IMG/VR virus record: IMGVR_UViG_3300031705_000035 | Span: 1-28,010 of that record | DNA length: 28,010 bases | Strand: one strand, 5' to 3' | Origin: a virus | Shown: positions 15,413-21,822 of the stretch, one piece after another | How positions within the stretch are numbered: position 1 is the stretch's first letter | How the letters are laid out: each line of letters opens with the position of its first letter | The notes under the pieces: generated by a model | What the model saw: only the letters and a program-made list of their open reading frames with translations | The model's database searches: none | What the model was told of the DNA's origin: nothing | Made by a program: the position numbers and the translations under genes

Positions 15413-17791
15413 TTACCCCCTCGTTTGATTTTGTTTCTGTATAGCAATACGGGCTCGCATTTGAGCTATGTCTTCTGTACTATCTATACGATCTTGTCCT
15501 AATTGGAAAGTTTGTTGAGCTCGTTGTTGGTCTAGCGCAAGTTTTTGTTGATCGCTCTGTTGATCCGCTTGCATCTCTTGTTCACGTAACTGCAACTCCT
15601 GTTCCTTAATGCGTACAAGTGGGTCATCTTCTTGTGCAGGAGGTTGGGCCTTTTGGTATTCAGCAATTAATTGCGCCTGTATTTGAGCAATCATCTTAGC
15701 GTGTTCCTCAGGCTGTTGCTGTTGTGCCTGTGGGTCCTGTGCCATTTGTTGATCGTGTGCAACTTGGGCTTTCATACCCAAATGTTCGTAAATATGCTTT
15801 TCAAGGGTCATTAAAAGTGGTGGCTGCATTTGTGCAATCTTACTATTCATATACGCAGCGTGTACAGCTATATGACTATCATGATCTTGCTCAGGGAAAG
15901 CTTGCATTTGCCCTTGTCCACCCGCTACCTTACTAGCCTCTTGGTTTTCTGTTGACGGATCTAAAGGCTGCGGCTCGGGCTCAGGGTTTAATATCTGTTC
16001 AATATTATTCACACCTAACGCTTCATAAACACGCTTATATGATTCATACAAATTGTGTAACTCAGGCGCTGCTTGGGCTAATTTCAACTGTTCTTGGGCT
16101 AAAACTACTCTTTGTGACATACTAAAGATGTTAGGGTCACTTACTGGCAGTATATCTACACGACCATCAAAATCTTGGGTTTTTATCTGCCCATCTACGC
16201 CTACTGCATAAGGGTAAGGTGCTGGATCTTCTGAAAATAACCGCCCAAGCATCCTTAACTCTAATTTCATAGACGAATGGAGTCGCTTATGAACGGCACT
16301 TACAATCCTATTGCCACGTTCCAACAAAGCAATCGTAGTACCAACAGGCATTTCTGTATTACCCTGCCCCATACCCATATCGGTTGTCCCTATAAACCGT
16401 TGGGCTGCTTCTACTACGAAACCCATCAACTGGAACAACGTCGCAGAAGGTTCTTTATAAGGTAACGGCATTAAAGAGGCTTTTAAATCACCTCCAGGAA
16501 CATCAACATCCCTAAACTCTCCAGGACTGAGCGGGTTTGCCTCATCTGCAATCCGTAAACCTCTAGCTTTAAATCCTGCTGGCATATTACTCAACGTACC
16601 CGCATCAATTAACTGTCGTAAGTTAGCTGTAGCTGTACGGGACAAGTTCCCAAGCAAGTGAATCAAGCCAAAACCATAAAAACCTAATCCTGGAGTAAAC
16701 TTATACTGCACAAAATGTGGGATTTTATTTTTTCTAGGGTCATCTGGCTTATAATTACGCCGAATAGACAACACTTCGCTTGTATCAAGGCAAACTGTTA
16801 CAATATAAGGGAGCTTTATACCTGTCTCTTCACCCTCTTCATCAACATCGGGGTAATCATCGAGATCCAAAAAGCAATGGCATTCATACAACGTAAACTG
16901 CTCATCCGTACCCGACGGCGATCTGCCCTCAATATCATCATAAGCATCAGTAATAGTGTCAGACCCATCAGTCTTTCCACCTTTTTTCTCCATATCGAGA
17001 TAAAAACCAGACACTTGTAACTTGCGTAACTCATTCTCAGACATCTTTATAGAATGTGTAACACGCTCAGCAGTTTTTAAATCAGTAGCAACATAAGGTA
17101 CAAGCACATCTTCCGCAGGGATAAACTTACTTACAGGGCGTCCCAAACCTTCATCACGGTAAACCTTTTTAAAAGCACTACCCGCCAAACCAAGATAATA
17201 TAACATCTGGTCAAACTCTGGTTCGTACTCTTCCATACCATACATAATTTGGTAATTCATATATTCTTGAACACGTTTCGCCTGTTGCTCAGTTTCAGGG
17301 CTGGGCAAACCAACAATATTAGCTCGCACAGGGCCAGAACTTGGTAACATCTCTTTATAAGCTTGGGCCTGAAACTGTGTAACAGCCTCATTCAACAACG
17401 GGTGGATTACTCCAGTAGCACCATCAAAAGGCTCGGAACGGGTTTCATACCGCATACCAAGCAAATCTAAACCCTTGACATAAGTATCTTCCCAATCATC
17501 ACGGCTATTGCGGTCCTCTTCTACAGACTCTAGCACATAACTCGCAACACCAGTTAACGAAGCATCGGAAACCATCGGGGCTAAATTATCGAAAAAGTTT
17601 TCTGGCTCTTCGCCAAGAGTTTCTTCATCCTCGCCAAAAGTTACTTCAGCCCCATCTTCATTCTCAACAATTTCTACATTTAAAAAATCATCTTCTTGTT
17701 GGGCAAGATTATCATCTTCTATACTTAAGAAATCATTCGGAGCCTGTACTAACGCTCTATCAATATTGCTCGGACGTGGGGGTAGTGCCAT
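15413..17791 (-). CDS. Portal protein
   Basis: 792 aa. After an acidic N-terminus (to ~residue 75) comes the portal core: SVEEDRNSRDDWEDTYVKGL, YETRSEPFDGATGVIHPLLN, EAVTQFQAQAYKEMLPSSGP, then HFVQYKFTPGLGFYGFGLIH and LSRTATANLRQLIDAGTLSN, a wing/stem pattern of podovirus-type portals, with a MGMGQGNTEMPVGTTIALLERGNR channel segment. The last ~150 residues are a Gln/Ala-rich coiled coil (QADQQSDQQKLALDQQRAQQ), the barrel-like extension. It forms the dodecameric ring docking the terminase. Its ATG overlaps the terminase stop by one base (TAATG). Confidence 0.9.
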   Translation of the reverse strand: MALPPRPSNIDRALVQAPNDFLSIEDDNLAQQEDDFLNVEIVENEDGAEVTFGEDEETLGEEPENFFDNLAPMVSDASLTGVASYVLESVEEDRNSRDDWEDTYVKGLDLLGMRYETRSEPFDGATGVIHPLLNEAVTQFQAQAYKEMLPSSGPVRANIVGLPSPETEQQAKRVQEYMNYQIMYGMEEYEPEFDQMLYYLGLAGSAFKKVYRDEGLGRPVSKFIPAEDVLVPYVATDLKTAERVTHSIKMSENELRKLQVSGFYLDMEKKGGKTDGSDTITDAYDDIEGRSPSGTDEQFTLYECHCFLDLDDYPDVDEEGEETGIKLPYIVTVCLDTSEVLSIRRNYKPDDPRKNKIPHFVQYKFTPGLGFYGFGLIHLLGNLSRTATANLRQLIDAGTLSNMPAGFKARGLRIADEANPLSPGEFRDVDVPGGDLKASLMPLPYKEPSATLFQLMGFVVEAAQRFIGTTDMGMGQGNTEMPVGTTIALLERGNRIVSAVHKRLHSSMKLELRMLGRLFSEDPAPYPYAVGVDGQIKTQDFDGRVDILPVSDPNIFSMSQRVVLAQEQLKLAQAAPELHNLYESYKRVYEALGVNNIEQILNPEPEPQPLDPSTENQEASKVAGGQGQMQAFPEQDHDSHIAVHAAYMNSKIAQMQPPLLMTLEKHIYEHLGMKAQVAHDQQMAQDPQAQQQQPEEHAKMIAQIQAQLIAEYQKAQPPAQEDDPLVRIKEQELQLREQEMQADQQSDQQKLALDQQRAQQTFQLGQDRIDSTEDIAQMRARIAIQKQNQTRG

Positions 17792-19257
17792 TAATAATAC
17801 TTCCTTATCCTAGGACCTGTATCCTCTTCCTCATAATCTTCGGGGTGTTGGATAAAGCCTCCTTCTCTGAATCTGCGTAAAGCCTGTGTTACAGTATCAA
17901 CATAATCATCATGCTCTCCAGCAGGGAAAGCAGCACACTCTTCAATAACTTCCTCGGCCCATCTAGTATCTGGAGCCCACACTAAACCACTTTCAAGCAA
18001 AGGCGCAACTGAATTCACTCGAGTAAATTTATCATTGCCTCTACTCGGGCTGTAATTCTGCACTGGTATACCCATAGCTCTCAACTCTTGGGTTAACGGC
18101 ATCCCCGAAGCTTTCGCCTCAATTAAAACACACTCAGGGTCCCAATACTTATACTCTTCTAACGCTCGCCTACGCAAATCAGGAAAATCCCATCTACCAC
18201 GGGAAGCATCAACAAGAATAATGTTCGGCGGTTCACCCTCCTTAGGATAAAAAACACCCCATGTAGTTATCGCGCTATAATCAGCAGACTCTTTTTTACT
18301 GAAAGCCGTATCATAACTCTGCATAATATACTCCAAAGGCGGCAACTCTTTTTTCTCCCAACGCTTCCACCACTCTCGCTTTAAAATAGCAGACTGTTCA
18401 CTCGTCGGGTTTTGCTGCCACTGAGCTTCCCACTTACCTACCGATAAACTTCCCTTGACAGAAAGTAAATCTTCCTTTTTCCAATACTCTCCCCACAACG
18501 GCTCATCAGTCTCAGGCATCAAAGCAGGGAATTCAACAACCTCCCACTTATCTGCCAAAACATCTCGCGCCTGTTGCTTCAACAACTTACCCGTTAAATC
18601 ATTTTCTGCCCATCGGGTCATAATAATCACAATAGACCCTCCAGGTTGTAAACGCTGTCTCGGGCCAGAAGTATACCACTCATAAGCATGCTCCATAGCC
18701 GTAGGGCTCAACGCATCCTGCTCACTATGGGGGTCGTCAATAATTAACAAATCCGCTCCACGTCCAGTAACCGCACCGCCAACTCCCGCAGCAAAATACT
18801 CACCACCCTTTGAAGTCTCCCAACGTCCCGCAGCCTGACTGTCCGCTCGCAACTCCACATCAAATATTTTTTTGTACTCAGGCGAATTCATCAAGTTACG
18901 GGTCTTACGTCCAAATCTAAACGCCAACTCCGCAGTGTGGGTAGTCTGCATAATCTTCAACGTAGGCTTACGTCCCATCAACCACGCAGGTAATAAATAA
19001 CTTCCGAATTCAGATTTCGTGTGCCGTGGTGGCATATTCACTATTAATCGCTTCAAATCACCACGGGCCAAACGGTTGAACTTCTCAGCCATAATCTTAT
19101 GGTGGCGTCCATTAATAAAATCTTCCCAAACAACTTTTGTAAATTCCATAAAATCTTCACGCGCTAACTCAGATTCACTGATTTCCTTAGCTCGGTCTAA
19201 TAAATTTGCGAATTTCTTTAAATGCTCTTCTGGGACATTTGTAAGGTCAAGGGTCAT
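17791..19257 (-). CDS. terL: Terminase large subunit
   Basis: 488 aa. ATPase domain: adenine-side helix HHKIMAEKFNRLARGDLKRL, Walker A-like MPPRHTKSEFGS near residue 75, and Walker B LLIIDDPHSE near residue 170, followed by the coupling segment IVIIMTRWAENDLTGK. RNase H-like nuclease domain: YDTAFSKKESADYSAITTWG (first Asp), CVLIEAKASG (second acidic residue) and HDDYVDTVTQALRRF (third). It packages DNA into the prohead through the portal ring. The start ATG at 19257 has no recognisable SD, unlike most genes here. The terminase small subunit is not adjacent but about 2.8 kb upstream. Confidence 0.95.
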   Translation of the reverse strand: MTLDLTNVPEEHLKKFANLLDRAKEISESELAREDFMEFTKVVWEDFINGRHHKIMAEKFNRLARGDLKRLIVNMPPRHTKSEFGSYLLPAWLMGRKPTLKIMQTTHTAELAFRFGRKTRNLMNSPEYKKIFDVELRADSQAAGRWETSKGGEYFAAGVGGAVTGRGADLLIIDDPHSEQDALSPTAMEHAYEWYTSGPRQRLQPGGSIVIIMTRWAENDLTGKLLKQQARDVLADKWEVVEFPALMPETDEPLWGEYWKKEDLLSVKGSLSVGKWEAQWQQNPTSEQSAILKREWWKRWEKKELPPLEYIMQSYDTAFSKKESADYSAITTWGVFYPKEGEPPNIILVDASRGRWDFPDLRRRALEEYKYWDPECVLIEAKASGMPLTQELRAMGIPVQNYSPSRGNDKFTRVNSVAPLLESGLVWAPDTRWAEEVIEECAAFPAGEHDDYVDTVTQALRRFREGGFIQHPEDYEEEDTGPRIRKYY

Positions 19258-19300
19258 ATATTATAAATACATCGAAAAATTTCAAAGGGCAATGAACCTA

Positions 19301-19323
19301 TAATCAATACACACTATAGGGGG
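19301..19323 (+). promoter_or_regulatory. T7/K11-type phage promoter-like sequence on the plus strand
   Basis: Contains ACACACTATAGGGGG. The segment CACTATAGGG equals the core of the T7 promoter, and CACACTATAGGG the core I remember for the K11 promoter. The -17 to -8 part fits less well, and no phage RNA polymerase gene is in this window. It points rightwards, antisense to every gene here, toward the G-rich tract and the GA-free block. Confidence 0.35.
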
Positions 19324-19440
19324 TACGTCATCTAGGCTTTCCGTTGAGCACAGTTCACTATCCACGCAAAATGTTTTTGGTACTCGAAGAAATATCCAGA
19401 ACTTGGTTATAGCTGACGCCACAACCAAAGGTCGTCCACA

Positions 19441-19466
19441 GGGGGGGTGGTAGGGGGTGGGGTGGG
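19441..19466 (+). other. G-quadruplex motif
   Basis: Plus strand: G7, TGGTA, G5, T, G4, T, G3. Four runs of at least three G with loops of 5, 1 and 1 satisfy the standard G4 pattern with very short loops, which favours stability. The minus-strand (mRNA-sense) copy is C-rich. It starts within five bases of the left edge of the GA-free block, 50 bp past the P2 stop. Confidence 0.85.
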
Positions 19467-19484
19467 CTATGGTAGCCAGTGGGT

Positions 19485-19509
19485 GGCTAGGGGTACCTTA
19501 CCCCTAGCC
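19485..19509. repeat. Perfect 11-bp inverted repeat downstream of P2
   Basis: GGCTAGGGGTA, three-base loop, TACCCCTAGCC. It lies 7 bases beyond the P2 stop codon. In minus-strand RNA it forms a GC-rich hairpin but has no U-tract after it, so it is not a classic intrinsic terminator. It could shield the 3' end of P2 mRNA or form a cruciform next to the G4 motif. Confidence 0.8.
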
Positions 19510-19516
19510 GTTGCCG

Positions 19517-19960
19517 TTAGGCTGTAGCCTTGGCTGTAGGCTGTGGCTGTACTACTAGCTGTACGTAGCCTGTACCCCAAACCGCACTGCTAGGGCTGTA
19601 CCCGCCATTTAGCATTGCCATTAGGCACACAGGGCTTTTAGTGCTGTGGCCTAGTGGCTTGGCGGCGTTAAGTATAGCGGCTAGGCTGTTGTTGCCGTTA
19701 ACACCATTAAGCAACCAATTTTGTATAGTTGCGCGTACACCCGTGCCCTTGCCAGTAAAACCAAATGGCACAGGCTGTGCCGCGTTTAGGTTTACATTTG
19801 CAAGTGGCTTAACTTGTACATTGTGCAAGCTACCTGCCGCGTGGGTGTTTACAAAAGCCCACAACTGCGCGTTGGTAATTGCTGTGCCAGTGTTTTGTAG
19901 TGTTACTACTTTTACTGGTGTTGTTGCCTTAGCAACCTTTGTGTTTTTAACTTGTGCCAT
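19517..19960 (-). CDS. P2: unknown-family protein encoded without GA or TC
   Basis: 147 aa from ATG 19960, preceded by AAGGGG seven bases upstream; an alternative GTG at 20023 has no SD. The core QLWAFVNTHAAGS..., PVPFGFTGKGTGVRATIQNW, LLNGVNGNNSLAAILNAAKP, LGHSTKSPVCLMAMLNGGYS, PSSAVWGTGYVQLVVQ aligns end to end with P1 (20380-20838). N- and C-terminal tails are Ala/Thr/Lys/Pro-rich. There is no Asp or Glu, one Arg, and all Ser codons are AGY, because 15 sense codons containing GA or TC are excluded. Where P1 has Asp or Glu, P2 often has Asn. Function unknown; the excess of Lys without acids would allow nucleic-acid binding. Confidence 0.85.
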   Translation of the reverse strand: MAQVKNTKVAKATTPVKVVTLQNTGTAITNAQLWAFVNTHAAGSLHNVQVKPLANVNLNAAQPVPFGFTGKGTGVRATIQNWLLNGVNGNNSLAAILNAAKPLGHSTKSPVCLMAMLNGGYSPSSAVWGTGYVQLVVQPQPTAKATA

Positions 19961-20039
19961 TTTATACCCCTTTACTGGTTTTTGGCTGTAGCCCTTATTG
20001 GCTACCCTTACTTTATTGCACACTTAAATAGGTATTACA

Positions 20040-20048
20040 ATAGTGAAC
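20040..20048 (-). promoter_or_regulatory. GTTCACTAT motif upstream of P2
   Basis: The minus-strand 9-mer GTTCACTAT lies 80 bp before the P2 ATG. An identical copy lies 59 bp before the P1 ATG (20897-20905). The only GA between 19437 and 20173 (at 20045) is inside this motif. It could include a -10 element (TATTGT here, TATACT at P1) or a phage-specific promoter core. Confidence 0.45.
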
Positions 20049-20063
20049 TTGTATTATTTATAA

Positions 20064-20120
20064 TTATTTTAACACGCCATAAATACCTACTATTATAAGT
20101 AGTATAATAATTACGTACAT
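20064..20120 (-). CDS. 18-residue hydrophobic micro-ORF
   Basis: ATG 20120 to TAA 20064 encodes MYVIIILLIIVGIYGVLK, one short hydrophobic segment with a Lys at the end. The upstream sequence GGAGCAGGAA gives a strong SD at six bases. It lies between the GTTCACTAT motif and the iteron block. A membrane-active micropeptide or a leader peptide controlling P2 are possibilities. At this length chance cannot be excluded, but the only two TC dinucleotides of the region sit in its SD. Confidence 0.45.
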   Translation of the reverse strand: MYVIIILLIIVGIYGVLK

Positions 20121-20219
20121 TTCCTGCTCCTGTGTTGTTGTTGTTTACTTACTTTATTGCAACGTTTGCCAGTGACCAAGTTTTATTTGGCTGACCTGAT
20201 TTTATAAGACGGAGAGAAA

Positions 20220-20314
20220 TTTGAGGATGATTGATAATGACCCGAGGATGATTGATAAAGATTGATTATTATATATACCTTTGTATATATACGTCCTCAA
20301 ATATCCTCAAGAAT
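20220..20314. promoter_or_regulatory. Iteron block around an AT-rich hairpin (possible origin or control region)
   Basis: Left half: TTTGAGGATGATTGAT (20220-20235) and CGAGGATGATTGAT (20243-20256). Centre: an AT-rich hairpin, TATATATAC-CTTT-GTATATATA (20270-20291). Right half: GTCCTCAA and ATCCTCAAGAAT (20303-20314), the inverse orientation. So four TTGAGGAT-like boxes flank an easily melted hairpin, like replication origins or multi-site operators. It contrasts with the adjoining GA-free block: about fifteen GA occur within 20206-20265. No initiator protein gene is identified here. Confidence 0.5.
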
Positions 20315-20351
20315 GGTCTCATAATCCTTCTTCCTCGGGAATGGGATGGGA

Positions 20352-20373
20352 AGAAAAGGGGACCGAAGTCCCC
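20352..20373 (-). terminator. Intrinsic terminator of P1 with UUCG tetraloop
   Basis: On the minus strand GGGGAC-TTCG-GTCCCC followed by TTTTCTT, 7 bases past the P1 stop codon. A six-pair GC stem, the very stable UUCG loop and the T-rich tail make a convincing rho-independent terminator, so P2 probably needs its own promoter. Confidence 0.85.
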
Positions 20374-20379
20374 TAATCT

Positions 20380-20838
20380 TTAGGCTTGGACTACAAGCTT
20401 GACGAACGGTGTCATCCAGTATTTGCTGGACGGTGAGTACCCACCGTGCAAGAGAGCGTGTAAACAGACAGGCTTTTTACGACTGTGTCCTAACGGAGCC
20501 GCTTTAGTGAGAACCGCCTTTAGTGTGACATCGCCCTCAACACCGCGTAACATCCAGTCTTGTATTTTCTGGCGCACACCGCCCGACCGTCCACCGTAAC
20601 CAAAGGGCACGGGAGCGTCAGACTTCAGGTCTACATTGTCAAGAGCAACGATTCTTACGTTGGCCTCGTTGCCACCTGCTTGCGTCTGTACAAAATGCCA
20701 GATGTCGTCGTACGTCAACTCTTGGTCGGTGACCACCAACTCAACAGATTTAACCTCAACGGGTTTAACCTCAATAGATTTAACGACAACCTTTTTAGAG
20801 GCAGATTTAGGGGAAGTCTTTTTAGCTGTATTAGCCAT
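20380..20838 (-). CDS. P1: unknown-family protein, paralogue of P2
   Basis: 152 aa. An N-terminal Lys/Ser/Val-rich region with a small internal repeat (VKSIEVKPVEVKSVELVV) precedes a globular core from residue ~37: LTYDDIWHFVQTQAGG, NVRIVALDNVDLKSDAPVPF, GYGGRSGGVRQKIQDWMLRG, VEGDVTLKAVLTKAAPLGHS, RKKPVCLHALLHGGYSPSSK and YWMTPFVKLVVQA. By eye over 40 percent of core positions match P2. Conserved Trp, Cys, His and GGYSPSS suggest a defined fold, but I do not know the family. AGGAG lies upstream of the ATG. P1 has its own terminator and a promoter-like region, so it is a separate transcription unit with ordinary GA/TC content. Confidence 0.85.
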   Translation of the reverse strand: MANTAKKTSPKSASKKVVVKSIEVKPVEVKSVELVVTDQELTYDDIWHFVQTQAGGNEANVRIVALDNVDLKSDAPVPFGYGGRSGGVRQKIQDWMLRGVEGDVTLKAVLTKAAPLGHSRKKPVCLHALLHGGYSPSSKYWMTPFVKLVVQA

Positions 20839-20868
20839 GATAGAAGCTCCTTTCTACGAGCAATCCCA

Positions 20869-20881
20869 GCACACCGTGTGC
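20869..20881. promoter_or_regulatory. Operator-like palindrome in the P1 leader
   Basis: GCACAC-C-GTGTGC, six-base arms around one base, located 31 bp before the P1 ATG and just downstream of the GTTCACTAT motif. A repressor bound here would block initiation from that site. Confidence 0.4.
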
Positions 20882-20893
20882 CAGTAACTACAG

Positions 20894-20920
20894 AGTATAG
20901 TGAACCCACAGCGGGAGCAA
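20894..20920 (-). promoter_or_regulatory. Candidate P1 promoter
   Basis: Minus strand TTGCTC, 15 bases, TATACT, the -10 being part of GTTCACTATAC (20895-20905). The spacing is short for a sigma70 promoter, so the conserved TTCACTATA core may instead be a phage-specific signal; related cores lie before P2 and upstream of terS. Confidence 0.4.
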
Positions 20921-20939
20921 GTCTTTTATACTCTTTGAT

Positions 20940-21068
20940 TATCTTTATTTATAGACTCCGAATCCTCAAGAATCATCGTCATCATCAATCATCGTCCGTG
21001 GATTTTCGTTCATCATCAATCATCCTCAAACTCTTTGTCATAATCATTCTTCCTCTATCATGGGACAA
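20940..21068. repeat. GATGATTGAT / TTGAGGAT repeat cluster upstream of P1
   Basis: On the minus strand this stretch holds GAGGATGATTGATGATGA (near 21012-21029), GATGATTGATGATGACGATGA (written in part; near 20972-20992) and ATTCTTGAGGAT (20962-20973). The 16-mer TTTGAGGATGATTGAT matches 20220-20235 exactly in inverted orientation, so P1 is bracketed by inverted iterons. The plus-strand TCATAATCMTTCTTCCTC also recurs directly at 20319-20336 and 21038-21055. Confidence 0.7.
21053..21068 (-). repeat. TTGTCCCAT motif, copy 1
   Basis: Minus strand TTGTCCCATGATAGAG, three bases past the nuclease stop codon. It matches 22654-22669 (TTGTCCCATCATAAAG), just before the terS SD, in 14 of 16 bases. Shared use as a promoter or operator element is possible. 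Confidence 0.5.
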
Positions 21069-21070
21069 AA

Positions 21071-21505
21071 TTAGAGATCCTTCTCCTTGTGATGGGTCTG
21101 ATTTGATGATAGAATATGATTGATGATACCCGTCCAATCGTACGGTGTCGGGCAACTCCAGTCAGGGGTCCATGATTCTCCGTTTCCCGCTATCTGCATC
21201 GCTCTTTGTCCACCATATATATTTAGGGTAGAGGACGAAGGATGATGAACCAAGTTATAAACCGAGCCGCCATTCATAGAATATCTTGTTTGCCACGCGA
21301 TTTGGTGAGGACGTAAGGTTATAGACTTTAGGGACTTTAACCTGTGGACCTTCAATTCTAACCAAAAAGGATGACCTTGGACGATGCCGTGTAAGTCCGG
21401 CACACCTGGACTTGCCCATGATTCTAGGCGTGTCCAAAACACACCTAGATCTTTGGTTCCGTCACGGAGTTTATACCATAACTGTGATTCGGGTTTTGTT
21501 CCCAT
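21071..21505 (-). CDS. PD-(D/E)XK nuclease-like protein (VRR-NUC type)
   Basis: 144 aa. The nuclease signature is GVPDLHGIVQGHPFWLELKV: catalytic Asp in GVPDL, then Glu-x-Lys in LELKV, preceded by ARLESW-like FWTRLESWASP and followed by LRPHQIAWQTR, a common C-terminal helix of VRR-NUC and related phage resolvase-like enzymes. The last ~50 residues (WTPDWSCPTPYDWTGIINHI) are a family-like tail. It may resolve recombination intermediates or trim DNA before packaging. It is coupled to the upstream gene by TAATG and is immediately upstream of the P1 control region. Confidence 0.8.
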   Translation of the reverse strand: MGTKPESQLWYKLRDGTKDLGVFWTRLESWASPGVPDLHGIVQGHPFWLELKVHRLKSLKSITLRPHQIAWQTRYSMNGGSVYNLVHHPSSSTLNIYGGQRAMQIAGNGESWTPDWSCPTPYDWTGIINHILSSNQTHHKEKDL

Positions 21506-21822
21506 TACATATCAAATCCCATGCGGTTACAGTACTCCGTGCGACTTTCAATATCTTCGTAATAGTGGTCAGATAAAGATTCACCGTGGTGGTCATCTTC
21601 GTGCCAATTATCAGGCTCTGGCTCTACACCGTCTTCTTCTAAAATAGGCGTCGGGTTCATTTCGTAGACATAGACGTTAAAGCCTAATTTCTTTTCTTGT
21701 CTGGCTAACAAAATTGCATCTATGCGTTTTTCAATCCCAGTAGTCGTTGAAGCTACCTTCTCTTCGTCTTTACAAAAATATGTAGAAACGACTTGGTACT
21801 CATTTGTCATTGGAAAGGCCAT
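21505..21822 (-). CDS. Hypothetical acidic protein, 105 aa
   Basis: 105 aa. N-terminal half alpha/beta (TNEYQVVSTYFCKDEEKVAS, RIDAILLARQEKKLGFNVYV), C-terminal half acidic with a His cluster (NWHEDDHHGESLSDHYYEDI). Both ends overlap neighbours by one base, so it is in the terS-nuclease operon. No family is recognised; the His/Asp-rich patch could bind metal. Confidence 0.65.
   Translation of the reverse strand: MAFPMTNEYQVVSTYFCKDEEKVASTTTGIEKRIDAILLARQEKKLGFNVYVYEMNPTPILEEDGVEPEPDNWHEDDHHGESLSDHYYEDIESRTEYCNRMGFDM

Larger units (their letters stand above)
19437..20045. other. GA/TC-free DNA block (609 bp)
   Basis: I read each base in this interval and find no GA and no TC; about 30 of each would be expected. 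The last TC before it is at 19435-19436 and the first GA after it at 20045-20046. The reverse dinucleotides are frequent: 19501-19560 alone holds five AG and nine CT, and 35 of its 60 bases are G or C. The block covers the whole P2 gene plus 80 bp beyond its stop and about 85 bp before its ATG, so it is a DNA-level property. From 20046 to 20173 only two TC and no further GA occur. Confidence 0.97.
20007..20161. repeat. 14-bp direct repeat pair
   Basis: CTTACTTTATTGCA occurs exactly at 20007-20020 and 20148-20161, 141 bp apart, bracketing the micro-ORF and the GTTCACTAT motif. It may mark a small duplication or paired binding sites upstream of P2. Confidence 0.7.

Noticed and set aside
19517-20023. 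P2 start at 20023 (GTG)
   Set aside because: No SD precedes it; ATG 19960 has AAGGGG at seven bases. The longer frame stays open partly because TGA cannot occur in the GA-free block.
19437-20045. APOBEC-like deamination (TC to TT) as sole cause of the GA/TC-free block
   Set aside because: Deamination would make the DNA AT-rich, but parts of the block are clearly GC-rich (35 of 60 bases at 19501-19560). Some Asp-to-Asn differences fit, but not the whole pattern.
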